NCBI RefSeq assembly: GCF_964275005.1
Contig: NC_092685.1
Coordinates: 34,090,866-34,154,865, forward strand
Length of the DNA: 64,000 nucleotides
Direction: 5' to 3'
Origin: Diadema setosum
Taxonomy: Eukaryota > Echinodermata > Echinoidea > Diadematoida > Diadematidae
The notes beneath the pieces are model-generated. The model saw only the letters and a list, made by a program, of their open reading frames with translations, was not told the DNA's origin and made no database searches. Position numbers and translations under genes: made by a program. This document shows positions 1 through 10,100 of this stretch, piece after piece. Within the stretch, counting starts at the first letter, position 1. Every line of letters begins with the position of its first letter.

Positions 1-596
1 TATTGTTTGTTTGTATGTGTTCGTACATATTTTGCAGATGGTCCCCAGTTACTCGCGTCATAGCATGTTTATATGTAGGCCTATACTATTTGACGTTGTC
101 AACGCCTGAGCCATACCTTACAGTGTATGTCGATGTTACTTTCTTCGCGAGCGAGCGAAGCGAGCGAGCGCTTGAGAAAATTATACATTTTCCTACAAGA
201 AAGAATACTGTTCAGCTCTGTTACCTGTCTGAAGGCCGGCGTACAAACGTCATGCAATATGCCAAAATTTATACAATCACATTTCTGCTTCCTCCATTTT
301 TTTCCCCTCAAAATTCAGGGGGGGATGATTGTACAGGCCATCCCCCCCTCCTCCATTTCAGGGGGGGATATATCTCCCCCATCCCCCCCGGGATTTACGC
401 CCATGATCTGAACGTCTTGACAGCATTGTTATCGGCATCATCGTGGTTTCTGTCTCCACTCCTTTCTTCATTGCTGGTGACAGCTAGCTCATACCACCTC
501 CATTGACTTTATTGGGCTGAATCGTGATATCGGTCCCCTCTCTGCGTGTGTCTTCACTATGTGCAAAGTCTATGGAGGTTGATAGCAGTCACCGGC
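1..596. repeat. Repeat-derived left edge, no gene
   Basis: No supported gene. Around 147-172 is a short GCGAGC-type direct repeat. At 309-395 there are G-runs followed by C-runs around a GGGGGATG/CATCCCCC dyad, able to form a hairpin. The open frames across this stretch overlap one another in several frames, have biased composition and show no recognisable domain, so they are not called. It looks like the 3' part of a dispersed repeat, but the family is not recognised. Confidence 0.4.
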
Positions 597-977
597 TGGG
601 CTTACTTTGTTTCATCGGGTGATCGCGTTCGGGTCATGTGCGACCTTTCGTAAATTATTATGCCCTAATATACGAAGGGTCGGGTGGAGCATTTGAGAAT
701 CAAACCCCTATTATTTACGAAATATTGGGTACAACTTACACGAATATTCGAGAAAAAGCCAGTGCAAATTTTCGAACGTTCGCGTGTTTTACGGAGGTTT
801 ACGCGATGGTATTCCTATGTTTTTACTCTGAAAAAAATTATCACAAGCGTTTGTGTACAAGGCTAGCAGCAGAGTACTTACGGTCCGGGCGGACGGTCCG
901 GTACTGACGGCTTACTTCTCCATAATTCTTTTACAGAAAATCTTTTGAAAGTCTTCTTTGAAAATGGGTGGTCGCGT

Positions 978-1026
978 TACCCGACATTTCGTAAATAACA
1001 TGCCCTAATTACGAAGGGTCGGGTAA
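978..1026. promoter_or_regulatory. ACCCGAC/TTCGTA dyad in the inverted arm
   Basis: TTACCCGACATTTCGTAA and its near mirror TTACGAAGGGTCGGGTAA flank a short spacer. A second copy sits at 641-682 and a third, inverted, at 25676-25726. Its position near the ends of a long inverted repeat suggests a protein-binding or strand-folding role during transposition. That role is inferred; only the dyad itself is seen. Confidence 0.35.
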
Positions 1027-1444
1027 GGAGGGGTAAAATAATCACAATTTAATACAGACAATCCTTGACATAAGGCTGATCATTTAACGCGACTATAATT
1101 ATATAAAAAAGTGTCATTCAAGTGATGAAGTATCGGGTGAATCAGGGTCGGCGAATCCAGTGAATAAATCAAAGCAAAAGACATCAAACAAGCCACAAAA
1201 TAGCATAAAAATTGATGGCAATAACAAATAACAGAGTATAAAATATCCTCAAAACATATTTCTATGGCTAAATAAAACGATAGCATTACAGGATGGAGAA
1301 TACGATGCACAAATATGCAAAAGCTTTAGTGTTCCTAGCTAGGCCCTATACTTCCGATCAAAACAGCAAATCTATAAGCGGTGACATAATTATGAAGAGT
1401 TTTATTGCAAAACGCGCTAACTCCATTCTTGTTCACTTTGATTG

Positions 1445-1640
1445 GTTAATTGATTGATTGATTGATTGCTTTATTGTCCACTCTGGAAATTCTTTGTACA
1501 TCGGATATCACAGCAAAATAAACATTAAATACATCACAGGTACACCACAGGTATATCACAGAATACGAATGAAACTTACTCATACTAACATACAATATAT
1601 AGCATATGCAGGGCTCCACACTAACTTTTATTTTTGGTGT
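1445..1640 (-). mobile_element. Retroposon 3' end with (TGAT)n tail
   Basis: Read on the minus strand, the segment ends in AATAAAGC followed by ATCA repeats, the form of a LINE or SINE 3' end with a short simple-repeat tail. The same segment in the opposite orientation lies at 25080-25264. No reading frame with a reverse-transcriptase motif is attached, so the family is not assigned. Confidence 0.5.
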
Positions 1641-2102
1641 ATATTATGATGAAATTGAGACGTGTGTAAATTTGTAGGATATGGTTCTCGTGTGTGTTTG
1701 TTGGAGAAAGCATCGCAATGGTAATTTTAATTTTCCTAAAATTTTGTGGGGTGAATTATTTCCACAGTATTTCAGTAATGTTACTTTAAATTTGGAATGC
1801 GTAATGATTTATATGTGTATTTATGTATAAGACACACTTTGTGTTATTTTCATAAGGCGCTGCCATGGCAGCGGTATATATTGGAATATTTTTTGGAGTG
1901 AATTAAAAAAACATACATTGGGATATATAGGTGATATATTGTTTGGTGAATATAATGATGATGCAGGAAACGGTATTAATGAATATATTTATGTGTTGAA
2001 TAATTGTATAAAAGTGATATATTATAGTTTTTGTATAGTTGTAAATGTCGATCGGGTTAATGTATCATGGTGTTATGGTACATAACAGGGCTCGACACTC
2101 AC
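1641..2102. other. AT-rich spacer, no gene seen
   Basis: This stretch is AT-rich and has no long open frame, clear repeat or RNA motif. It follows the point where the two arms stop matching. Near 2090 the phrase GGGCTCGACACTCAC resembles GGGCTCCACACTAAC, which closes the arm at about 1610-1625, so the region probably derives from another copy of the same family. Confidence 0.3.
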
Positions 2103-2134
2103 GGTGGCCCGGTGGCCCGGTGGCCCGGTGGCCC
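2103..2134. repeat. Four perfect copies of the 8-mer GGTGGCCC
   Basis: GGTGGCCC is repeated four times without a mismatch. Related GGTGGCCC/GGGCCACC phrases occur in the right arm near 25002-25075, so this is a local expansion of a motif native to that repeat family. Confidence 0.85.
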
Positions 2135-2164
2135 GGGACCACCAAAAAAAGGACGTCGGGCCAC

Positions 2165-3012
2165 TAAAAAAAGGTCCGATGTTTGCCTTTTACTTTAGGA
2201 AATGGACAGCGGTAACAATCGGCTCCGTAAGATGCCAAAATAAAAAAAATGTCAGATGCTTGCTTTTAATTTTGGAAATGAATAACGGTAATATTCGACT
2301 CCGTATGATACTAAAATAAATGTCGGATGTTTGCTTATACTTCTGGAAATGAATGACGGTAAGATTCAGCTCCGTAGATATTTGATTTTGCGTTCGGAAA
2401 TGAATAAGGATAACATTCGGCTCAAGAAGATGCTGAAATAAATGTCGAATGTTTGCTTTGACGTTCGGAAACGAATACTAATAATATTCATCTCCGTACG
2501 ATGATAAAATAAATGCCGGATGTTTGCTTTTACGTTCGAAAGTATATAGCAATAAGATTCAGCTCCGGAAGATGCTAAAGAAAATGTCGAATGATCCCTT
2601 TCACGTTCGGAAATGAATAACAATAATATTCATCTCTGTACGATGATTAAATAAATGTCTGATGTTTGCTTTTACTTTCGAAAGTACACTGTAAATAGCA
2701 ATAACATTCGGCTCCGGAAGATGCTAGAATAAATGTCAGATGATTGATTTCACGTTCGGAAGTGAATAGCAGTAATATTCTTCTCCATACGATGCTAAAA
2801 TAAATGTCGGATATTTGTTATCACATTTCGAAATGAATAACAGTAACATTCAGCGACGTTTGATGGTAAAATAAATGTCTGATGTCTGCCTTGACGTTCC
2901 AAAATGAAAAACAGTAACATTCTGCTCCGTACGATGCTAAAATAATTGTCAGATGATTCATTTCACTTTCGGGAGTGGACAGCAATAACATTCGGCTCAT
3001 TCTATGGTATAG
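2165..3012 (+). repeat. 70-bp tandem array, left block
   Basis: About twelve diverged units of about 70 bp. Recurrent phrases are AAATAAATGTCGGATGTTTG, CTTTTACGTTCGGAAATGAA and ATTCGGCTCCGTAAGATGCT; the unit beginning near 2504 measures 70 bp. The array is interrupted at 3013-4128 (LINE), 4330-5558 and 5580-23973, and resumes at 23974-24200. It therefore predates all of those insertions. It is non-coding. Confidence 0.85.
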
Positions 3013-4128
3013 GTGACCACACCCAAGCATAGATCAAGACATGGTTCACTACTAGGACGCAGAGAGTGGTCGTGGATGGGGGAGGCTTCACCATCTGTCC
3101 ATGTTGACTCAGGAGTGCCTCAGGGCACGGTCCTTGGACCGCTGATGTTTCTCTTGTTCATCAATGACATCGGGGACAAAATCAACTCAACCATCAAACT
3201 GTTTGCGGATGATTGTCTAGTATTTCGCACAATATCATCCACAGATGACACTCTCAAGCTCCAGGACGACTTGAATACCCTCCTTGAGTGGTCCAATGTC
3301 TGGCAGATGAAACTCAATGCGGAAAAATGCTACTCAATGAGAATCCACAGAGGGAAACGGCCCATCACTCACACTTATACCATAGGGGATGAGGATATTG
3401 CCTCTGTTTCAACCCTAACTTATCTTGGGATTGAACTCCATGAGAAGTTAAGCTGGAAACCTCACATTGAAGCTGTAGCATCTAAAGCTGGGAAAACCCT
3501 TGGATTCTTGCGGAGAAACCTTGGAAAATGTTCTACCGACATCAAGAAATTAGCCTACATAACCCTAGCACGATCACAGTTAGAGTATGCATCAACAGTA
3601 TGGGACCCCTACAAGCAAAACCAAATAGACCTGCTGGAGAAAATTCAAAGAAGAGCTGTTCGCTTTGTATGTGGGAATTACCAGAGAGAGGCAAGTGTCA
3701 CAGCTATGAGAGAAAGTATCTGTCTCCCTACGCAAGAAGACAGAAGAAAGCAAGCTCGACTCACCACCTTCTACAAAGCAATAAACAACCAAATTGCAGT
3801 ACCTATACCACATTACCTCAAACAGAGACAAAGAACAACATGAAGCAGCCAACATCAACGTTTTATGAGAACCGGCACTACCTTGGATACCTACAAATAC
3901 AGTTTCTTCCCAAGGACAATCAGAGACTGGGATAGGCTTCCTCAACACATCATTGAACTGCCTTCTGTTGAGCAGTTCAAGAGAGCCATAGAAGCCAATT
4001 AAGCATGGCAGAGATTTTTTACTTGCACAAGCACAAAGCACAAATGGCATCCACTGTCTGAAGCACCACACCACAAACCCTCATCCAGTTGCTGAACAGG
4101 CTTTGATGAGAAGCACCATAGAAGTAGA
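3013..4128 (+). pseudogene. 5'-truncated LINE reverse transcriptase (CR1/Jockey-like)
   Basis: This is the C-terminal part of a non-LTR reverse transcriptase. The frame running from about 3080 to 3843 shows SGVPQGTVLGPLMFLLFIND, the catalytic FADDCLVF, then TYLGIELHEKLSWKPHI and the thumb and C-terminal phrases ASTVWDPY and QRRAVRFV. The endonuclease and N-terminal RT are absent, as expected from 5' truncation. The copy is dead: a stop lies in the frame near 3030, an extra G near 3075 shifts the frame, and after about 3840 the coding continues in another frame (SFFPRTIRDWDRLP). The 3' end carries a GAAGTA simple repeat (about 4118-4138). It is inserted into the 70-bp array; no clean target duplication was found. 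The clade (CR1, Jockey or Rex group) is a judgement from motif wording. Confidence 0.85.
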
Positions 4129-4320
4129 AGTAGAAGTACGATAATAAAATAAATGTGGGATGTTTTCTCTTAAATTTGGAAATGAATAACAGTAATATTC
4201 TGCTCCGGACGATGCTAAAATAAATGTCGGATGTTGCTTTTACATTTGGAAATAATCAACGGTATAAATCGGCTCAGTTAGATGCTAAAATAACAAGGAA
4301 AAGTACAAATTACGTGGTGC
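4129..4320 (+). repeat. 70-bp array, second block
   Basis: Two to three more 70-bp units follow the LINE directly (ATAAAATAAATGTGGGATG, then GATGCTAAAATAAATGTC). After about 4295 the sequence leaves the array for a short unique piece, and the next element begins at about 4321. Confidence 0.75.
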
Positions 4321-4329
4321 GTAATATAT

Positions 4330-5558
4330 GTCCCCGCCGGAAGTAGCATTTTGTAGCAAAATGTACAATATAGGTCAAAAATCAAGGTCAAAGGTCAAAG
4401 AAGTCAAAGGTCAAAATTCTGTGTAGGAGTTTTGAAGCCCTCACCTAGTGCCATCACATAAAGCAAACGGAATCGAAATCGGGTTAGAAATTGCGAAGGA
4501 GTAGCATTTTGTAGCCAATGTACAATATAAGTCAAAAATCAAGGTCAAAGGTCAAAGAAGTCAAAGGTCAAAATTCTGTGCAGAAGCTTTGAAGCCCTCA
4601 CCTAGTGCCATCACATTAAGCAAACGGAATCGAAATCGGGTTAGAAATGGCGAAGGAGTAGCATTTTGTAGCAAAATGTACAATACAGGTCAGAAATCAA
4701 GGTCAAAGGTCAAAGAAGTCAAAGGTCAAAATTCTGTGTAGAAGTTTTGAAGCCCTCACCTAGTGTCATCACATAAAGCAAACGGAATCGAAATCGGATT
4801 AGAAATGGCGAAGAAGTAGCATTTTGTAGCAAAATGTACAATACAGGTCAAAAATCAAGGTCAAAGAAGTCAAAGGTCAAAATTCTGTGTAGAAGTTTTG
4901 AAGCCCTCACCTAGAGCCATCACATAAAGTAAACGGAATCAAAATCGGGGTAGAAATGGCGAAGGAGTAGCATTTTGTAGCCAATGTACAATATACATCA
5001 AAAATCAAGGTCAAAGGTCAAAGAAGTCAAAGGTCAAAATTCTGTGAAGAAGTTTGGAAGCTCTCACCTAGTGCCATCACATAAAGCAAACGGAATCGAA
5101 ATCGGGTTAGAAATGGCGAAGAAGTAGCATTTTGTAGCCAATGTACAATATAGGTCAAAAATCAAGGTCAAAGGTCAAAGAAGTCAAAGGTCAAAATTCT
5201 GTGTAGAAATTTGGAAGCCCTCACCTAGTGCTATCACATAAAGCAAACGGAATCAAAATCGGGTTAGAAATGGCGAAGGAGTAGCATTTTGTAGCAAAAT
5301 GTACAATATAGGTCAAAGGTCAAGGTCAAAGGTCACAACTGAAATTCTGTGTAGAAGTTTCAAAGCTCCCATGTAGTGCTATCATATAAAGCAAACAGAA
5401 TCAAAATTGGCTCATAAATGACAGAGAAGTAGCAAATTGAACATTTTGATCACACACGGACGCACACACAGACGGACGGACAGACAGACGGACGCACAGA
5501 CACACACACGTACAGAGCCCATTTCATAGTCCCCTGCTCGAACTCGTTCGGCGGGGAC
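4330..5558 (+). mobile_element. TIR element with 157-bp minisatellite (family 1, copy A)
   Basis: The 5' end is GTCCCCGCCG and the 3' end is CGGCGGGGAC. The 3' end is also a hairpin (5529-5558): GTCCCC with GAAC pairs with GTTC and GGGGAC. Between the ends are seven units of about 157 bp, starting near 4343, 4501, 4658, 4816, 4967, 5124 and 5281, each opening with GTAGCATTTTGTAGC. Six of the seven contain AGGTCAAAGGTCA. The last 100 bp carry a GGACGGACAGACAGACGG-type run. No transposase frame is present, so it is non-autonomous. It lies inside the 70-bp array, and a second copy is at 31954-33013. Both copies also share GTAATATAT before and AAAAA after the core, so the true ends may be slightly wider. 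Confidence 0.8.
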
Positions 5559-5590
5559 AAAAAGCGGATGTTTGCTTTTGGGCAATTCCG

Positions 5591-5604
5591 CGGTAACGGA
5601 ATTA
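5591..5604. promoter_or_regulatory. Subterminal GTAACGGAATTAC motif
   Basis: GGTAACGGAATTAC directly follows the left terminus and recurs at about 5772 as GGTAACGGAATTACC, whose outer GGTAA/TTACC is a dyad. Copies also occur near the right end. Repeated subterminal motifs of this sort commonly bind the transposase; that function is inferred. Confidence 0.45.
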
Positions 5605-7139
5605 CAAATCAGTGAATTTTGCCTCATATTCTTTCCCCCTGTACACTGGATTGATTACTTTGCCTTCTCTTGATACATTTAAAAGATGCAGAGGTACTCA
5701 CACTATCACCCCAAATACAAATTTGTTAAATGTTCTCACTTGGTTGGTTACAAAGGAGGCCTATGTGTGATGGTAACGGAATTACCAGAAAATTGAGTCA
5801 CAACTTCAACCTTGACTTTGGGAGTAGTTTCTCTGAAATTTATAACACATACACTATAGGTTGTTGTCTGATTGCATCATTGATTGTGTCAACTTCAATT
5901 TAGTTGGATAATTGTTTTTCAAATATTTCATCCCACTGTGCGTTTATATGAACAGTGCGTTTGCAACAAAATAAAAATCTACAAATGAAGGTCCTGCATC
6001 ACAGACAAACTTCACTGGGCAGTTTGTTTGTTTCCGTACTTAACTTCCTTATTGAACTACAGCTGTACAGGGTTCTGGATGGCATCCCCCTACCAAACTA
6101 TCCTGTGCACCACACAGCTAACTACACAGACCATCTTGTTCTGGAGTGGTCTCCATGGCAACTATCTCTACTTAAGGCTGCAAGCACCCACCACTCTCTC
6201 TCTCTTCCCTATAGCCTCCAGCTATGCTCTGGGTCCTAAAGCAAACACAGTATATACACTATATACAGTGAACAAGTGCAATGTACTACACTTTGAATAT
6301 CCATGCTCCAAACAAGTTAATCTATCTTGTATGTTGTTAAAGGTTAGACTTCCAAACTGTCTAGTAATACTCAGCAGTACAGCACCTTTCCACCACATAT
6401 TATACATTGTGTAATATACCAATTAAAGTAATATTCTCATACTCATGGAAAGTTGATTTCAATATATTACTACCCTGTGTGGGTTGAATATGTCTACACA
6501 TCGACATGGAGCATGAAACAAAGAGATTTACTCTCATTCAGATACTAAATAATAATAATAATAATAATAATTGCATTTATATGGCGCTTTATACTGACGT
6601 TTCTAAGCGCACTTTTGCTACTCATACAAGTAGACTAGGCAACACAATAGCATTAACAAAATCAGCATTAACAGTAACAAAAGAAGAAGAAAGAAAAGAA
6701 AAGAAAAGAAAAATACATGTGATGCAATGGTACAATAATTGATAACTGTGTGCGCCTCCAGAAAAAAAAAATTACAACTTAGTTACTCTGCTCTTAATTA
6801 ATGAGGAATGTACAGTGTATACACATATAAAAGAAGGATATCAATTATGAAGTGGACTTACCAACTGTTACGTATCCTGGTCACTAAATATAACTCTCCT
6901 CATTGCTTTTAGAAGACACTGCTTGTCCTCAAAGCTTCCAAACTCACTCTGCTAACAAAGAGTGTGCATTGCCTTGGGGTGATGGCATGTGCTCTATGCA
7001 AAATAGCTTAGGTGTTCTACTATGCAAATTAGGGTACTGAATAGAGCCTGCATTGTTTTGGGGGTTTTGGGGTTGCTCCAATATTTTGGGGGTGTTACTG
7101 TCTAGCTATTGAGGGATAGTGTTGTCAATATTATACTTC
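5605..7139. other. Left interior of the 18.4-kb element, mixed repeats
   Basis: No host gene is seen. 5930-5995 matches 13145-13225 in inverted orientation (shared phrase ACAGTGCGTTTGCAAC). 6006-6078 matches 14164-14238 in direct orientation (ACTTCACTGGGCAGTTTGTT). 6547-6640 is a SINE-like segment. Poly-purine GAAAAGAAAAG lies at about 6680-6710. 6890-7139 may hold LTR sequence of the neighbouring BEL fossil, but this could not be proved. Confidence 0.4.
6547..6640 (+). repeat. SINE-like (AAT)n plus GCGCTT segment
   Basis: An AAT repeat leads into TTGCATTTATATGGCGCTTT and then TCTAAGCGCACTTTT. A related arrangement lies at about 61640-61720. The short inverted GCGCTT/AAGCGC pair and flanking trinucleotide repeat suggest a small non-coding dispersed repeat; its class is uncertain. 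Confidence 0.5.
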
Positions 7140-10100
7140 TTATGCCGCTACATGCCGGCCCCCAATGACCTGACTACAGGAAGGTCATTCTTTACCTTCA
7201 TCTAAAAGCGGCATTCTTTACAATGGTACTTAAACTTTCGACAACACTTGAATGTTGAACATCAAACATAAACAATACTTCACTTCTTGCTAAACTATCA
7301 CAAGTAAAGCTGTGAATATCAAACATTGATAATGTATCACTTTACTGGACATCTGCAGCTTCCAGCATACAGAGTTTGGAGATCGGTCTCCTAGAAATAT
7401 TGATCCTACTTTGACTTCTGCCTGGCGGACTAGCCCGTCTTTACCCGGGTACACCTGGGACACCTTTCCAAGCGGCAACTGGCCTCTTGGTGCCCGTTCA
7501 TCTGCCACGAGGACTAGATCATTCACAGCCAAGCTCCTGTGCGGAATCAACCATTTCTGCCGTTCTTGTAACAGAGGAAGGTACTCTGCTTGGCATCTCC
7601 GCCAGAAGACCGTCGCCAGATATTGTACTTGTCTCCACCGGTGCCTTCCGTAGCAGTCTCCCTTGTCAAACTTGCCGAGTGAAAGACTGGGATTCTGTTT
7701 CAACAGCAAGTGATTGGGAGTCAGGGGTTCGTTCTCCTGCGGATCCATACTCAACTGAGTGAGGGGAGGACGTGAGTTTAGAATACCTTCAACTTGTACC
7801 AGCACGGTAGACAACACTTCGTCAGACACTTCGTTGTCTTTCGAATCGACCTCACCATTCTTTCCTACAGCCCACCCATGTGACTCGCCGTTGGGGTGTT
7901 GAAGGACCAATTTATTCCTTGGTCTAGAAGGTAGTTGTTCACCTTGGACTGGTTGAGGGACTCCAAGCTCTCTCGCAACTCTCGTTCGACGCCCCTGAAA
8001 TTTGTCCCATTGTCGTTCACTATCTTCTCTGGCTTGCCTCTCCTAGCGATGAATCATCTCAAGGCATTGACGAATGAATCTGTATCGAGCGAGTGAGCGA
8101 CATCAACATGAACTGCTCTGCTGGTCATGCACGTGAACAGACAGCCATACCTCTTTACTCTGCTGCAGCTTTGTTTCACCAGAATCGGCCTGAAGTAGTC
8201 AACTCCTACATATGTGAAGGGGGGCTTGTCTGGTGTGACTCTGTGCAGCGGAAGCTCAGCCATCATTTGTTCCATTCTCGGTGCATTCCTCCTCTTGCAC
8301 CTGAAACATTTTCCTACAACCTTCCTCACTGCAACTCCTCCTCTCATCACCCAATACCTGGTTCTCAGGAAAGACCATGTCATGCCTGCTCGAGAGTGTC
8401 CTACCAGGTGGTGATGGTGCGAAATGAGGAGCCTCGTAACGTGATGATCGTGAAGCAAGATGACTGGATGTTTCTCATCATAGTCAAGAGGAGCGTTGCC
8501 GAGCCTGCCACAGATTTGGACGATACCATCTACTATGATTGGATTCAGCCTTTTCAAAGCACAGCTTTTCAGTTCCATGCCGTCGAGATAATCACCAAAC
8601 ACACCTCTTTGCATGATTTTGATATCTTTCTCCGCTTCGATCAGCTCTTCTGCTGACAATGAAGACTTCATCTCGCCAATCCCTTCACCCTTCGCCTTTG
8701 TGGGAAGCCATCTCTTGTAGCGGAGAAGCCATGCCATGACTCGCTTCAACTTATTCCATGAGGAATGTCTAGTGAAGAGATCTTGCATGCTACCTCTCAG
8801 TGAAGTAGGAAACACATGAATTTCTCTCTTCACTTCCGGGTCACTTCGTGCAACTTCAAGCACTTCTGGAGGTGTAGGCCAGAATTTCTCTTCCTTCGTT
8901 AGGAAAGAAGGTCCGGTAATCCAGCGCTGATCTTTAAGAAGCTCTGATGCTTTCAAACCTTGAGATCCGTCATCTGCCGGATTCAATTTTGTGTCAACAT
9001 GTCTCCATTGCTCAGGTTCAGAGGCCTTGTGGATTTGTGCAACTCTGCTTGCAATGAATGTCTTGAACCATCTGCTTTCGCTTCCTATGTACTACAGCAC
9101 AGCTGTAGAGTCAGTCCAAAACACTGTCTCATCGATTTTGATTTCGAGTTCTCCTTTAATGCATTGGTCCATAGTCACTGCAAGGACAGCAGCCATTAGT
9201 TCCAATCTTGGGATTGAAACCACCTTCATGGGTGCTAATCTTGTCTTCCCTAGGACAAACGCACAGTGTACTTCACCTGATATGTCTGTAAGGCACAAGT
9301 AGGACACAGCTGCGTATCCAACTTCAGATGCATCACAGAAGTGATGGAGTTGAGCGGATTCAATTTCCTGAAGTCCCTCCGGCTTCAGACACCTACCTAT
9401 TCGGATCTTGGTGAGCAAAGGCAAATCATTCAGCCACTCTTGCCACTGTTTCTCTTCTTCCAGTGAAATCTTTGCATCCCAAGTCAAATCTTGTCTGCAT
9501 AGGTTCTGTTGGAGTACCTTAGCTGGTAGCACGAATGGGGCGAGGAAACCCAACGGTTCATAGAGGGAGCTTGCAACAGACAAAACCCTGCGCCTTGTTG
9601 CCGGCTTCTCCTTTACCTGGACCTCGAACTTGAAGGAGTCTGTCTCCATGTCCCACAGGATTCCAAGTGTCCGTTGAGCTGGCAAATCCTCGAGCAACAC
9701 TGACTCAGCCCTTTCCGACTCGGGAATTGAAGCAAGGACGTCTCGATCATTGCAGAGCCATTTAGTCAGTCTGAAACCTCCTTGGGCTAGAAGACATCTC
9801 AGGTCTTCCACTAGACTCATTGCATCATCTTGGCACTTCACAGACTTTAAACAGTCATCAACGTAGAAGTTGTTCAGGACTGTATTGATGACTTCTTTGT
9901 TGAACTGTCCACGTGCATCCCCTGCAGTCTTTCTGAGTGCGAACCCTGCACAACTTGGCGAAGATGTCGCATCAAAAAGATGTATTGTCATGCGATATTC
10001 TGTAGGCTCCTGGGACAGGTCACCATCCCTCCACCACAGGAATGTCATTGCATCTCGGTCTTTGACTGGAACCTTGACTTGGTTGAACATCCCTTGCACG

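Larger units (their letters stand above)
597..1640 (+). repeat. Left arm of 25-kb long inverted repeat
   Basis: This arm reads as the reverse complement of 25062-25776, with scattered mismatches. The outermost shared bases are TGGGCTTACTTYGTTYCATC. The left arm has about 280 extra bases (roughly 687-963) that the right arm lacks, and the terminal module around ACCCGACNNTTCGTA is present twice (641-682 and 978-1026). Each module is an imperfect dyad, with ACCCGAC and TTCGTA on one side and TACGAA and GTCGGGT on the other. Both arms share a retroposon tail, so the tail was in place before the arms were duplicated, or both are copies of one element. No transposase gene is visible and no target duplication could be fixed. 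Confidence 0.65.

Noticed and set aside
3528-4074. Additional frames on both strands over the LINE
   Set aside because: They are shadows of the reverse-transcriptase fragment; only the frame with FADDCLVF has motif support, plus a short continuation with SFFPRTIRDWDRLP.
2165-5558. A CRISPR array, suggested by regular repeats
   Set aside because: The units are contiguous 70-bp and 157-bp minisatellites with no repeat-spacer alternation, in eukaryotic transposon DNA.
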